Below are positions 7,479-17,438 of a stretch of 64,000 nt of DNA, piece after piece. The notes under the pieces were generated by a model that did no database searches, was not told the origin of the DNA, and worked only from the letters and a program-made list of their open reading frames with translations. Each line of letters starts with the position of its first letter. Position 1 is the first letter of the stretch. Source of the stretch: Bacillota bacterium (GTDB taxonomy: Bacteria; Bacillota; Clostridia; Acetivibrionales; DTU013); the NCBI GenBank assembly GCA_023426125.1, contig JAFABI010000021.1, forward strand, positions 1 through 64,000. Direction: 5' to 3'. Made by a program: the position numbers and the translations under genes.

Positions 7479-10400
7479 ATGAACATAACGGAATTATCGG
7501 TAAAGCGGCCTACCGCCATTATCATGCTTATCATTTTGCTGGTAGGCGTCGGTGTCGTAGGTTATATGAACCTGGGGGCGAATTTTCTCCCGGCGTCCAA
7601 CATACCTGTTGTTACCATTCAATCGACCTATCCGGGGGCTGGTTCCGAGGAAATAGAGAGGGACATCATCGAGCCCTTTGAGAATGCCGTAGCAAGCGTA
7701 GGCGGAATAGACCGCATCAATTCGGTGGCGGGAGACGGCTACGGATATACGATTGTCATGTTTAAGATGTCGGCGGATCCAAACTCTTCCCTGGTGGATA
7801 CCCAGAAAGCCATTGACGGCATCCGGGGGGAATTGCCTGATGAAGCTACGGCTCCGGTCATACAAAAGATGGACATGAATGCCGAGCCTGTACTAACGCT
7901 GGCAGTATCCGGCGGCAGCACCTATGAAGAACTGTATAACAAGGTGGATAAGCTGAAAAAATCTCTTGAAAATCTCAGCGGTATCGGAGAAGTTACAATT
8001 ACAGGCGCACAAGAGAAGGAACTGAGCATAGAACTGGACAAAACGAAGCTGGAATATTACGGGATCGGCGTCAATACCGTCATGTCGCTTCTGGGGGCTG
8101 AAAATGTCAATATTCCGGCAGGCACCCTGAAAGAAGAAACCAGAAACAGAATGGTCAGGATAACCGCCGAATTTGGGAATATCGAGGAAATAAAGGATCT
8201 GCGTATACCTGTAGCGGGCGGGGCGGTAAGATTGGGCGATATTGCCGATATTGAGCTTAAATACCCTGAAACGGAGGAAATCATCCGGTTGAACGGTGTC
8301 GCGTCCATCGGCCTGCAAATTAAAAAACAGAGCGACGCAAATATCGTTGAGACGGCCAACCTTGCCAAAGCCCAGATTGAAAAATTCGAGGCTTCCGAAG
8401 GCGGCAGCATCAACATCGTCATTGCAGAGGACTCTACCTATTTCATCAACACTTCCCTGGATGAGACGACCCGGAACATCCTGGAGGGGATCTTAACCAC
8501 TTCCATCATTCTGCTGCTGTTTTTAAGAAGATGGAGGTCCTCTTTGATTGTTTTGATTGCGATTCCTACCTCCATTATATCGACTTTTTTCATGATGTAT
8601 GTGTTCAAATTCACTTTCAACATCGTCTCCCTGCTGGGTATCGCCATGTGCGTCGGAATACTTGTAGATGACTCCATTGTTATTCTTGAGAATATCGACA
8701 GGCATATGAAAATGGGAAAGGCTCCGAAGGTGGCTGCTATTGAAGGAAGAAAGGAAATCGGTCTGGCTGCAGTGGCGATTACACTGTGTGACGTTGTGGT
8801 ATTCGCGCCCGTCGCCTTCATGACTGACCTGGTAGGCCAGTTCCTGAAGGAGTTTGGGCTTACGGTGGTCTTTGCGACATTGTTTTCCCTGCTGATTTCC
8901 TTTACCCTCACACCGATGATGGCGGCCTTCATGCATAAAAGGGAAGCATTGAGAAAGCCGGAGAAAGCGGAAAAAAGGCCTGGAAGGTTCGCACAGCTTT
9001 TTGAAAGGCTGATCATAAACCGGTACCGTAAACTGCTGGTGTGGTCCCTTGGCAACCGGTGGAAAATCATCGGCATTGTTGTGGCGGGCATCGTCGCCAG
9101 CGCCTCTTTGATTCCCGCGGGTGTTATCCAGGCGGAATTCCTGCCGGTGATCGACCAGGGGAAATTGACCATCGATATGAACCTTACCCCCTGGTCTACG
9201 TTAAAACAAACCGAAGCAAAGGTGAAGGAAGTAGAGGATTATTTAAAATCCCTCCCCGAGGTCACCGATTACCTTACCATGATTGGAGACGGCGACAATT
9301 CGGCGGTGGCGAAAATAAAAGTCAGGTTAAAGGGCAAGAACGAGAGGAAAAACACACAAACCCAGCTTGCCGCCCAGGTCAGGAGCTGGAGCAAAGAAAT
9401 GACAGGCGTCGAATTGTCGGTAACGGAGGCCAGCCTCATGGAAAGGACATCCATCGACAGCACCAAGCCCATCGCCATAAATTTGACCGGGCCGGAACTG
9501 GAAGTCCTCCAGAAAATAGCCGGGGATGTGGAGAAAGCCGTAAAAGAGGTACCGGGCACCGTGGATGTGACAAATTCCATAAATGCACGCAGGCCTGATA
9601 TCAGCGTAGCCGTTGACAAGATCGCTGCGGCTGAGTATGGGGTAACCTCGCAAGCGGCTGCAGCAATGCTGCGGCTGGCGATTGAAGGGGCCGATGCAGG
9701 CGTGTTCAGGAGAGAGGGCAGCGAATACGATATCAAGCTGCGTTTTAAGAAAGATCAGGTAAAAACCATCGAGGATATCCGTTCCATTACGTTGGCATCC
9801 TCTTACGGTACTCCGGTGGAACTGGGAAGGATCGCCAGTATAAAGGATTCCGACAGCCCAAGGGAAATAACCAGAAGGGACAGACAGCAGCTTGTTATGA
9901 TCGAAGCCAACCTGCAGGGCAGGGTGCAGGGAGGCGTCGTCAAGGATATACAGGCAAAGCTGGTAAATTTGAACCTGCCTTATGGCTACGCAATCGAATA
10001 CGGCGGCGACCAGAGCATGATGAGCACATCCTTCAGCGCTCTCATAAAAGCTTTGATAGCATCCGTAATTCTGGTTTATATGGTGCTGGTAGTCCTGTAC
10101 GAATCCTATCTTACACCCGTGATCAGAATGCTTTCCCTTCCATGCGGGATCATTGGGGCCCTGCTTGCAATGGCGATTTCCGGAGAAGCCTTGAATATCA
10201 TGGCTCTTATCGGTGTCATCATGCTTGATGGCATCGCTTCGAAGAACGGTACATTGTTGATTGACTATACCAATACCCTTATGAAAAGAGGGCTCCCGCT
10301 GAGAGAGGCCCTGCTGGAGGCAGGGGTGACCAGAATACGGCCCATCATCATGACCTCGGTGACAATGATTTTCGGTATGCTTCCTGCCGCGCTGTCCTAC

Positions 10401-10622
10401 GGCAACGGAAGCGAAATGAAATCCGGAATGGCGCTTGTTCTGATCGGCGGACTTGCAGCCTCGACGATTCTTACGCCGCTCATCATACCGGTGGTATATA
10501 CCCTGATTGATGATTTGCGGAAGAAAATCAAACCCGGGAGACGAAGCAGGGATTTGCAGGGAAAAACCCTTGCTGCAGGTCATGAGACGGAAACAGTTTT
10601 TAAACAGGAGGCAGAATCATGA
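7479..10622 (+). CDS. RND-family efflux pump (HAE1/AcrB-like)
   Basis: Proton-driven exporter of drugs or lipophilic compounds. The 1047-residue protein has the AcrB plan: a first helix at about 12-32, a large periplasmic-type loop, helices 2-6 at about 330-470, a second loop at about 550-850, and helices 8-12 near the end. Helix 4 holds GILVDDSIVILENI, with the paired aspartates needed for proton relay. The start has AAAGGAG 7 nt upstream. The stop overlaps the adaptor start (ATGA). There is no outer-membrane channel gene, as expected for a Gram-positive. The substrate is unknown. Confidence 0.93.
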   Translation: MNITELSVKRPTAIIMLIILLVGVGVVGYMNLGANFLPASNIPVVTIQSTYPGAGSEEIERDIIEPFENAVASVGGIDRINSVAGDGYGYTIVMFKMSADPNSSLVDTQKAIDGIRGELPDEATAPVIQKMDMNAEPVLTLAVSGGSTYEELYNKVDKLKKSLENLSGIGEVTITGAQEKELSIELDKTKLEYYGIGVNTVMSLLGAENVNIPAGTLKEETRNRMVRITAEFGNIEEIKDLRIPVAGGAVRLGDIADIELKYPETEEIIRLNGVASIGLQIKKQSDANIVETANLAKAQIEKFEASEGGSINIVIAEDSTYFINTSLDETTRNILEGILTTSIILLLFLRRWRSSLIVLIAIPTSIISTFFMMYVFKFTFNIVSLLGIAMCVGILVDDSIVILENIDRHMKMGKAPKVAAIEGRKEIGLAAVAITLCDVVVFAPVAFMTDLVGQFLKEFGLTVVFATLFSLLISFTLTPMMAAFMHKREALRKPEKAEKRPGRFAQLFERLIINRYRKLLVWSLGNRWKIIGIVVAGIVASASLIPAGVIQAEFLPVIDQGKLTIDMNLTPWSTLKQTEAKVKEVEDYLKSLPEVTDYLTMIGDGDNSAVAKIKVRLKGKNERKNTQTQLAAQVRSWSKEMTGVELSVTEASLMERTSIDSTKPIAINLTGPELEVLQKIAGDVEKAVKEVPGTVDVTNSINARRPDISVAVDKIAAAEYGVTSQAAAAMLRLAIEGADAGVFRREGSEYDIKLRFKKDQVKTIEDIRSITLASSYGTPVELGRIASIKDSDSPREITRRDRQQLVMIEANLQGRVQGGVVKDIQAKLVNLNLPYGYAIEYGGDQSMMSTSFSALIKALIASVILVYMVLVVLYESYLTPVIRMLSLPCGIIGALLAMAISGEALNIMALIGVIMLDGIASKNGTLLIDYTNTLMKRGLPLREALLEAGVTRIRPIIMTSVTMIFGMLPAALSYGNGSEMKSGMALVLIGGLAASTILTPLIIPVVYTLIDDLRKKIKPGRRSRDLQGKTLAAGHETETVFKQEAES

Positions 10623-11830
10623 AACGTAGAAGATTCAAAGCCGTATTAACGGCATCCATAGTAATGGCATTTCTTATTTCTATCACCGGCTGCGGAGAGC
10701 AGAGTGAAATTGCAAAGGAGATTCCGTTTGTGAAGGTTATGGCGCTTTCGAAGACCTCGCTGACCGTCACCGTGGATTATCCCGCCAGACTGCTTCCTTT
10801 CCGGGACATCAATGTCTCTGCCAAGATTCCCGGAAAGGTATCCAATGTATATTTCAGTGTTGGCAGCAAAGTAAAAAAGGGGGATATCCTCTTTGCTCTG
10901 GAATCCGAAGAGAGCAATTCACAGCTGAACCAGAGCAAGGCAGCCCTTACCAGCACCAAAGAGGAAATAAAACGTCAGCTTCTTGATGCCGAGACAGGCC
11001 TTGAGCAGGCACAGCTGCAATATGACAATGCCAAAGACGCTTACGGGAAGACGGAAGACCTTTACCAGCAAGGGGCGGCATCCAAACAGGACCGGGACAA
11101 TACGGAGAATCTATATAAAAATGCGGCGGTAAATCTGGAGGCAGCCAAAAAAAATCTGGAGATAGTAAAGGGCAGCGGCTCGGACGGCCTGGCAACGGCA
11201 CAGGCAAACCAGGCGCAAGCGGCGGTGGACGCAGCCTCCGTCCAGGTCGACAACTCCATTGTACGGTCTCCCATTGACGGAATCGTTTCCGTCTGCAATG
11301 TAAAGGCAGGGGAGATGACATCCAGCGCAATTAACGCATTTACCATCATCAACTCCGATGACCTCTCGGCAGAAATCAATGTTCCCGGTGAAGTTCAGTC
11401 CCTGCTTTCCGCAGGACAGACTCTGAAATTCAAAATCGGCGTCGGCGGAGAAAAAGAGCTTGACGGAACTGTCGGCTCCATTAGTCCGGCGGCTGATGCA
11501 AGAACCGGGTTTTATCACGTTAAAATTATATTGAAAAACAGCGACGGGGCCATAAAGCCCGGGACGTTTGCAAAGGCCGTCGTTCCCACCATAAACAGGA
11601 AGGATGTCATTGCCGTGCCTGGAGGCGCGATTGTTTCCGAAAACGGAATCGAATTTGTCTACCTGGTGCAGGAGGATGTCGTTGTGAAAAAAATCGTCCA
11701 GATCGGTGCTTCTACCGATACGGCGACAGAAATATCGGGCGACTTGAAAGAAGGGGACAAAGTAATACTGGAGGGGCAAAGCTTCCTGAACGAAGGTGAA
11801 AAAGTGGAAGTCGCAGGAGGTAATGTATGA
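10619..11830 (+). CDS. RND adaptor lipoprotein (membrane fusion protein)
   Basis: The 403-residue product starts with a lipoprotein signal (basic MKRRRFK, hydrophobic stretch, lipobox ITGC with Cys at about 25). It then shows the HlyD/AcrA order: a biotinyl-lipoyl-like piece (INVSAKIPGKVSNVYFSVGSKVKKGD), a coiled-coil hairpin at about 100-190 rich in Ala/Gln/Lys, the second lipoyl half (SIVRSPIDGIVS), a beta-barrel and a membrane-proximal domain. It should link the RND pump to the cell wall side. Translation is coupled to both neighbours by 4-nt overlaps. Confidence 0.92.
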   Translation: MKRRRFKAVLTASIVMAFLISITGCGEQSEIAKEIPFVKVMALSKTSLTVTVDYPARLLPFRDINVSAKIPGKVSNVYFSVGSKVKKGDILFALESEESNSQLNQSKAALTSTKEEIKRQLLDAETGLEQAQLQYDNAKDAYGKTEDLYQQGAASKQDRDNTENLYKNAAVNLEAAKKNLEIVKGSGSDGLATAQANQAQAAVDAASVQVDNSIVRSPIDGIVSVCNVKAGEMTSSAINAFTIINSDDLSAEINVPGEVQSLLSAGQTLKFKIGVGGEKELDGTVGSISPAADARTGFYHVKIILKNSDGAIKPGTFAKAVVPTINRKDVIAVPGGAIVSENGIEFVYLVQEDVVVKKIVQIGASTDTATEISGDLKEGDKVILEGQSFLNEGEKVEVAGGNV

Positions 11831-12288
11831 GCAATCAGGAGCCGGAAGTCAGAGTCCATGATTTTATCGAGTTTTACCATTTGTATAACAGCTTTGTCCA
11901 ATTTATTACCAGGGAGCTGGACGATGGAATCCCAAAGCCTTATCTTGGTATTCTCCTTGTGCTTGACAAATATGGCCCGCTGCCCATCTCCCACATCGGC
12001 GACAGGCTTTGCATCAACAAATCCAATATGACGCCATTGATCGACGGGATGGAGGAACGGGGGTTTATTGCCAGAAAGGCGTCGTCAACCGACCGCAGAA
12101 TCATTACGATCGTTAAAACAGAAAAGGGTGAGCAGTATATTGCGGATACCCTGGCAAAGCTTAACGATATGCTGTTGAGCCGTAATGATTCCATAAATTC
12201 CATCACCCTGGAAGAAGGTTTGAAGGCCATAGAGGCGACCAAAATTCTGCTGGATATCGGCAAAAGGATACTGGATGCGAAGGATTAA
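11827..12288 (+). CDS. MarR-family transcriptional regulator
   Basis: The 153-residue protein has a winged helix-turn-helix: ISHIGDRLCINKSNMTPLIDGMEERGFI is the helix-turn-helix and ARKASSTDRRIITIVKTEKGEQ is the wing with the family's DRR motif. Terminal helices would form the dimer interface. It is the third gene of the pump-adaptor-regulator operon and most likely represses it, released by a pump substrate. Its stop is 8 bp from the end of the convergent membrane gene, with no obvious terminator between them. Confidence 0.9.
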   Translation: MSNQEPEVRVHDFIEFYHLYNSFVQFITRELDDGIPKPYLGILLVLDKYGPLPISHIGDRLCINKSNMTPLIDGMEERGFIARKASSTDRRIITIVKTEKGEQYIADTLAKLNDMLLSRNDSINSITLEEGLKAIEATKILLDIGKRILDAKD

Positions 12289-12295
12289 GGCACCC

Positions 12296-13615
12296 TTACA
12301 GAAAATGCTTCCGGTTTTGCACCAGGGACATCACTTCGTATTTCGAATAGGGATGGACCCCGTCCCCGGCATTGCTGTTTAGAAGCTTCCCAAGCTTATA
12401 GAACAGCCTTTTTATCACATTGCCGTCGATAAAAAGGATTGTCAGGCCTACAATGGCCGAGCGGTATCTGTAAACCGTGTCCGCAACGCTTTCGGCAACC
12501 ACGGCATTGATCAGTATATAAACGGAAATAAAGGAAAGAAGACCGAGAAAGTAGCTGTCCTGGGTCTTAAAAGCCGAATATATTCCGGTCAGTATCAAAA
12601 ACAGACAAATATACCAGAGGATCATATCGATTTGAACCACTAGCTGCACCTTGCTGGAAAAGTTGATGTCCGAAATATCCATATTGGCAGGGTTGGGCAG
12701 CAGAAGGCAATAAACGATGGATTGCAGGATGTTCTTTTTCGCAACGATATTATGTATCGTATCCACTTTACTGTTAACATCCTCCACGATATTTTCCGTC
12801 TGTCCCTTTGGAAAGGAAACGGCATGGTAATTATCGGTCATGGGATACAGAACCGTTACAAGGATGATCAATGCACCTGCAAATATCACAGCGGCATAGG
12901 TAAGGCACAGCTTTTGCCTTTTTTTGATGTACAGGATGACGAGGCTGGTCAGTATACCCAGAAAAAACGGTACAAAAATGTAAATCCGGATAAGGGTACC
13001 GACCCACATCAACAGGCAAATCAGCAGTATCCTCAACGCATTTGCCAGCCGGAAGCCTTTTTGTTCAATGGTCAGGATCAGCTTCTGAACCGACAGCCAG
13101 CACAGGAAGCAAATCAGAATGAGCAGCGATTCCTTCCTGGTATCTGCGGTCCAGAGGACAAGATTGGGAAAATACAGGAAACAGGCGCTGATGAGTATGG
13201 AATTCAGCAGGCTGTATTTATGGTTAAGCGCTATTCTTAAAAGCATCAGTCCTGATGCGAAGGCAAACAGGATATTTATATAGGATGCAAGATACCGGTT
13301 TACGCCGGCAACATAGTAAATAAGGCCGACAAATGCGGTATAAAGGGTATAGGAATATTTTACATCCGCCAGCCTGGTCCCTTCTGCCAGCTGATTCATG
13401 ATACTGATACCTTCCTGGTGGTAAAGCAGCCCATCCGTGCCGAAGGTATCCGTGCCGTTCCTGTAGATGTAAAAAACGGTTAGAAATCTCGCCAGCACCG
13501 CGCCAAAGAGAATGAGTGCAAACAGGAGGCGGTGCCTGCTTGCCGGTATGTAAGCATATGCAATTATAAAGGACAGCACACAAATCAGTGCTGCGATAAC
13601 AATATTTTCAGCCAT
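12296..13615 (-). CDS. Polytopic membrane protein, glycosyltransferase/polymerase-like
   Basis: About 439 residues with roughly ten hydrophobic helices, a short loop after the second helix carrying acidic residues (TDTFGTDGLLYHQEG) and another loop with TADTRKESL. This layout is like EpsG/Wzy-type polysaccharide polymerases or GT-C glycosyltransferases, in which an acidic residue in the first large loop is catalytic. The chosen ATG lies 6 nt after AGAAGG; an upstream in-frame TTG at 13630 is less likely. It lies on the same strand as, and just after, a GT2 gene, so the pair may act together in an envelope polysaccharide. The exact family is uncertain. Confidence 0.6.
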   Translation of the reverse strand: MAENIVIAALICVLSFIIAYAYIPASRHRLLFALILFGAVLARFLTVFYIYRNGTDTFGTDGLLYHQEGISIMNQLAEGTRLADVKYSYTLYTAFVGLIYYVAGVNRYLASYINILFAFASGLMLLRIALNHKYSLLNSILISACFLYFPNLVLWTADTRKESLLILICFLCWLSVQKLILTIEQKGFRLANALRILLICLLMWVGTLIRIYIFVPFFLGILTSLVILYIKKRQKLCLTYAAVIFAGALIILVTVLYPMTDNYHAVSFPKGQTENIVEDVNSKVDTIHNIVAKKNILQSIVYCLLLPNPANMDISDINFSSKVQLVVQIDMILWYICLFLILTGIYSAFKTQDSYFLGLLSFISVYILINAVVAESVADTVYRYRSAIVGLTILFIDGNVIKRLFYKLGKLLNSNAGDGVHPYSKYEVMSLVQNRKHFL

Positions 13616-13674
13616 ATCCATCCTTCTCAATAGTACTGCAGCGAAAAAAGCATTAATTCATCGGCATTTATGCG

Positions 13675-13720
13675 CCTTGAAGAAATATCGCGAACGCTTC
13701 AACGCGCTATTTCTTCAAGG
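13675..13720. repeat. Long hairpin between the two glycosyltransferase genes
   Basis: Arms CCTTGAAGAAATATCGCG and CGCGCTATTTCTTCAAGG are 18 nt with one mismatch and a 10-nt loop. Neither side has a clean U tract on the minus strand. It could be a processing or attenuation hairpin between the two minus-strand genes. Confidence 0.6.
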
Positions 13721-13842
13721 ATAAAATAAAAAAATTTCGCTATAGTTATATTTGATTACCAAAAAATAGTATAGCACGAATTTGAAAAAACACAATGATA
13801 CTATTTCCTTTAATGTAAATATATGTAATATGGCTCGGGGTT

Positions 13843-15117
13843 TTATTCCGAGGTCTGCTTCATCAAATTTTCCAGTTCCTGGATGGAGATTTCCCTGGTA
13901 TGGGCAGTATGGCTCCATTCCTTGTTTCCCCTGCTCAAAAATCCCTGGATGGTTATAGGCACCCAGGTAAGACAATATAAAGGATAAATAATAAAGCCTG
14001 CCAGCACTTTTATGTTGAATTTCTTCTCTGCAAGTATTGTTAAAGGACCATAAAGGAATTGCAGCAATACGAAAACATACCATACTTCCGTGGGGAAAAC
14101 ATAGCGCAGGCTGTAAAAGGGCGATTCCGGAAAAAACGTCTGAACCCATACCATGACGGTGATCAAGCCGATAAAAATGAACCTTATGGGTTGAAACAGG
14201 TAGACGGCACAATCAAAAGATGCCAGGTCGCCTTCCCTAAAGGCTTTTTTGAAAAGGGGGCCAAGAAATCTGGCGGCGCAATCGGCGTGTCCCTGCATCC
14301 ACCTTAAGCGCTGATTCCATGATTGCTTCAGCGTCAGAGGCTTTTCGTCATACACAATTGCTTCATGCGCCCAGGCTACTTTCATTCCGTTGAGCGCCAG
14401 CTTCATGGTGAATTCCAGATCTTCCGTAAGGCACGTAGCGCCCCAGCCGATCTGTTTTAAAACGGAAATATCCACGCAGAAGCCCGTTCCGCATAATCCG
14501 CAGCTTAATCCCAGATAGAACCGCGGAAGCTGGAATATGCGGTTGGCAAGCCAGAAGGCGATGGAATACGAACAGGTGATCCACGAATCAAAAGGATTTT
14601 TGCTGTCGATATAGCCCTGCACCACCTTATGGCCTTTGCAAAGAAGCTTGTTCATCTCCCGCAGGTAATTGGAGGAAACCAGGTTGTCGGCGTCAAACAC
14701 GCCAATCACATCATATTTGTCCTCCATGGCGTAAAGCTTTGAAAATATCCATTCCAGGGCATGGCCTTTCCCTTTTTTCTCATTGTCAAATCGCTCATAG
14801 ACCACAGCCCCGTGTTCCTTTGCCAGACAGGCTGTTTTATCGGTACAGTTATCTGCAACAACGAAAATATCATACAGGTTGCCGGGATAGTTTTGATTTT
14901 TCAAGCTATCCACCACATGACCTATGACCAATTCCTCATTATGCGCTGCAATGATAAGGGCAAAGCGTTTTTGCGGCGGGCAAAAACCGGATTCCTTATC
15001 CTTTCTTTTTATCCATCCGAAGATGGAAATCCCAAAAAAATAACAGCCGGCCACAAAAACCAGAATCTGTACCAGCTGCGTCACATGCAGTACAAGGCTT
15101 TCCAGCGGTGTTTGCAT
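13843..15117 (-). CDS. Family 2 glycosyltransferase, membrane-bound
   Basis: The 424-residue protein begins with a membrane helix (about 8-32) and then the GT-A domain: ALIIAAHNEE, VVADNCTDKT, the metal-binding DxD in FDADN (about residue 130), the acceptor motif TEDLEF and the processive-type QRLRW. Two or more membrane helices close the chain at about 310-390. The D, DxD, ED and (Q/R)xxRW set is that of processive beta-glycosyltransferases such as N-acetylglucosaminyl or cellulose-type synthases. It probably makes or extends a surface polysaccharide with the membrane protein encoded downstream. The product is unknown. Confidence 0.85.
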   Translation of the reverse strand: MQTPLESLVLHVTQLVQILVFVAGCYFFGISIFGWIKRKDKESGFCPPQKRFALIIAAHNEELVIGHVVDSLKNQNYPGNLYDIFVVADNCTDKTACLAKEHGAVVYERFDNEKKGKGHALEWIFSKLYAMEDKYDVIGVFDADNLVSSNYLREMNKLLCKGHKVVQGYIDSKNPFDSWITCSYSIAFWLANRIFQLPRFYLGLSCGLCGTGFCVDISVLKQIGWGATCLTEDLEFTMKLALNGMKVAWAHEAIVYDEKPLTLKQSWNQRLRWMQGHADCAARFLGPLFKKAFREGDLASFDCAVYLFQPIRFIFIGLITVMVWVQTFFPESPFYSLRYVFPTEVWYVFVLLQFLYGPLTILAEKKFNIKVLAGFIIYPLYCLTWVPITIQGFLSRGNKEWSHTAHTREISIQELENLMKQTSE

Positions 15118-15419
15118 TAAACCTACAATCCTTTCAACTAAGGATCGGCTAAAATATTAGTTCCGATTCTTTTCTGGGGAATGGAGCGGGCTGGTCGCAA
15201 GCTGAAGCTTGCTGCTCGCCTATGCAGCCTACCAAGCGTAGTTCCCCGGAAAAGATTAACGGAAATTATATTTTAACGAGTCCTATACTCTTTTCAAGTC
15301 CATATTATTTTGCGCTTTTTATGGAAAAATATTTATGCTATAATTTATTTGCGGCAGGACCGGTTTACCGGAAGCCCCGGGACGTTTATCCGGTTTCAAA
15401 TTTTTGACAGGGAGGTATT
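15118..15419 (+). other. Intergenic with a palindromic repeat and likely promoter
   Basis: A divergent region between the GT2 and GH15 genes. It holds the palindromic repeat at 15188-15228 and a TATAAT at 15339-15344 that probably serves the GH15 gene, although its -35 is weak. No ORF is supported. Confidence 0.5.
15188..15228 (+). repeat. Palindromic repeat family 2, copy 1
   Basis: GGGCTGGTCGCAA, then AGCTGAAGCT, then TTGCTGCTCGCCTATGC. The same outer sequences with different inner stems recur at 15570, 19866 and 49991. Confidence 0.75.
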
Positions 15420-17438
15420 ATGCCCAAAACCTATTACAACAACGGTATCGTCGGAAATTCCAGTATGCTGGGGTGTATAACGGATGCAGGAGAGTTGGTG
15501 CGCCTGTATTGGCCGTGCATAGATTATCCCCAGCATCTGGACAGGTTTAAAACGGGTGTTTTCTTTCCAGGATGCATGGGCGAGCAGCAGGCAGAGCCTG
15601 CGACCGGCCCGGGCGGCTGCGGCGGCACCTCATGGCTGGACTCCGACGACTGGAGCCGGTGGCAGAAATATATAAGGGATACAAATATACTGGAGACCGG
15701 CTTTGCAAAAAGGGATGGGAGTCTGGCGGTTATTCAGACGGATTTTGTCCTTCCTGACAAGGCTATATTTATACGCCGGTATGAATTTGAAAATACCGGG
15801 GAGGCTGCTATTGAACCCGGCTTTATGCTTTATTCCTCGGCTGTATCCACCAATCCGCACATGGCCGGCAGCATGTTTGACTTTAACGATGATTCCCTGG
15901 TCCATTACAGGCATAATTATTACCTTTCCGTTTCTTCCGATACCGAGGTATGGCAATTCCAGCTTGGCAACGATGCTTTTAATTGTGCCGGCAGAGGTGA
16001 GCTCAACGGAAACGACCGGATCGGCATGATGCAGGACGGAGCCCTGTCCTGGAAGCTTGGCAGGCTGCCGCCCGGTACGAAAAAGGCCTTGAGCCTGTAT
16101 ATTTGCGTGGGACATAGGATAAAGGATTTGAGAAAATCCATCGCAGCGGCGAAAGCCGGCCATTACAGGCAAAAATTTGCGGAAACGGAAGAATACTGGA
16201 AAGAACTGCTCCGGAGCTCTGCAGCCTGTGAAACCGGCAAACCGGAAATCGACGATTTATACAAACGTTCGATCCTTGTGTTCAAGCTGATGTCCGACAA
16301 GAATACCGGTGGTTTGCTGGCTTCCCCCGAAATCGACGAGGAATTTACAAAATGCGGGAGATATGCCTACTGCTGGGGAAGGGATGCCGCATTCATCACC
16401 GGCGCCCTGGACGTGTGCGGTTTGCATGACGAAGTGGATAAATTCTATCGATGGGCGGCAGAGGTCCAGGACGAAGAGGGCAGCTGGCAGCAAAGGTATC
16501 ATCTGGACGGCAATCTGGCGCCTTCATGGGGCATGCAGATCGATGAGACAGGTACGATCTTGTGGGGTATACTCAGACATTATAAAGCAACAGGCAAAAA
16601 AAGCTTCCTTGCTGCCATGTGGGAATGCGTTTCCAGAGGAGCAGGCTTTCTCCTGGATTTCATGGATCCCGACACCGGATTGCCGTGGCTTAGCTTCGAT
16701 TTATGGGAGGAACGGCTTGGAGAGCATGCCTATTCAACAGCCGCGGTATACGGAGGTTTAATGTCTGCTGCGGAAGTCGGCAGCATCCTCAATAAGCCTG
16801 TGGGGCTGCTGGACCAATGGAGAACGGCTGCTGCCGGACTGAAGGCAGCCCTTGAAAAGAATTTCTGGAAGCAGGAATGGCACCGGTTCATAAGAAGCGT
16901 CCGGGTGAAGCTGAACCCCTGGGGAGAGGAGCACACCCAGGACAGGCTCTATATGGAAATCGATGCCAAAGGGAACCACCGGGATTTTACCCGTGAGGAC
17001 TGGAAGGTGGATATAAGCCTTTTGGGACTGACGGTACCTTTCGGAGTCTACAAAGCAGGCGATCCTATGATGGAAGGCACTCTGGAGGTTGTGGAGCAGG
17101 TTCTGGCATGTCCGCCTGCCGGAGGGCTTAGACGGTATGAAAATGATGAATACGCAGGCGGAAATCCATGGCTCATCGCCGCTCTGTGGGCTGCCTTATA
17201 CCATATTGAAAACAGGAATTTTGAAAAAGCGAGGGAATATTTTTACTGGGCCGCAGGCTGCAGGACTGCGCTGGGGCTGCTGCCTGAGCAGGCGGACAGG
17301 GAAACGGGGAAGCCTGTGTGGGTGATCCCTCTTACCTGGTCCCACGCCATGTTTGTGCTTGCCCTGGACGGGCTGATGAAAGCGGGAGAGCACCGCCGAG
17401 AAAAGCAAAACTCAGGGGAATTTCACACCAATGGATGA
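15420..17438 (+). CDS. Glycoside hydrolase family 15 (glucoamylase-like)
   Basis: 672 residues, no signal peptide, so probably an intracellular exo-acting enzyme on alpha-glucans or oligosaccharides such as maltodextrin or trehalose. The N-terminal third is a beta-sandwich. The (alpha/alpha)6 barrel carries GRYAYCWGRDAAFITGALD, the WEE segment (SFDLWEERLGEHAYS) supplying the general acid, and GLLPEQ supplying the general base. GGGAGG lies 6 nt before ATG. At residues about 51-64 the coding sequence (PGCMGEQQAEPATGPGG) coincides with a family 2 palindromic repeat, which seems to have been absorbed in frame. The stop codon lies in another palindrome. Confidence 0.9.
   Translation: MPKTYYNNGIVGNSSMLGCITDAGELVRLYWPCIDYPQHLDRFKTGVFFPGCMGEQQAEPATGPGGCGGTSWLDSDDWSRWQKYIRDTNILETGFAKRDGSLAVIQTDFVLPDKAIFIRRYEFENTGEAAIEPGFMLYSSAVSTNPHMAGSMFDFNDDSLVHYRHNYYLSVSSDTEVWQFQLGNDAFNCAGRGELNGNDRIGMMQDGALSWKLGRLPPGTKKALSLYICVGHRIKDLRKSIAAAKAGHYRQKFAETEEYWKELLRSSAACETGKPEIDDLYKRSILVFKLMSDKNTGGLLASPEIDEEFTKCGRYAYCWGRDAAFITGALDVCGLHDEVDKFYRWAAEVQDEEGSWQQRYHLDGNLAPSWGMQIDETGTILWGILRHYKATGKKSFLAAMWECVSRGAGFLLDFMDPDTGLPWLSFDLWEERLGEHAYSTAAVYGGLMSAAEVGSILNKPVGLLDQWRTAAAGLKAALEKNFWKQEWHRFIRSVRVKLNPWGEEHTQDRLYMEIDAKGNHRDFTREDWKVDISLLGLTVPFGVYKAGDPMMEGTLEVVEQVLACPPAGGLRRYENDEYAGGNPWLIAALWAALYHIENRNFEKAREYFYWAAGCRTALGLLPEQADRETGKPVWVIPLTWSHAMFVLALDGLMKAGEHRREKQNSGEFHTNG
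15570..15612 (+). repeat. Palindromic repeat family 2, copy inside the GH15 gene
   Basis: GGATGCATGGGCGAGCAGCA, then GGCAGAGCC, then TGCGACCGGCC. This matches the intergenic copy at 49991-50037 over its outer parts, but here it is in frame and encodes GCMGEQQAEPATGP. Confidence 0.7.

Noticed and set aside
9327..10583. Long open frame opposite the RND pump gene
   Set aside because: Shadow of a well-supported gene, His/Gln/Tyr-rich in the way such shadows are.
7479..12288. RND operon as a sign of a Gram-negative host
   Set aside because: HAE1-type pumps with adaptor and MarR occur in clostridia, and CtsR/McsAB, YacL and the LtaS-like gene all point to Firmicutes.
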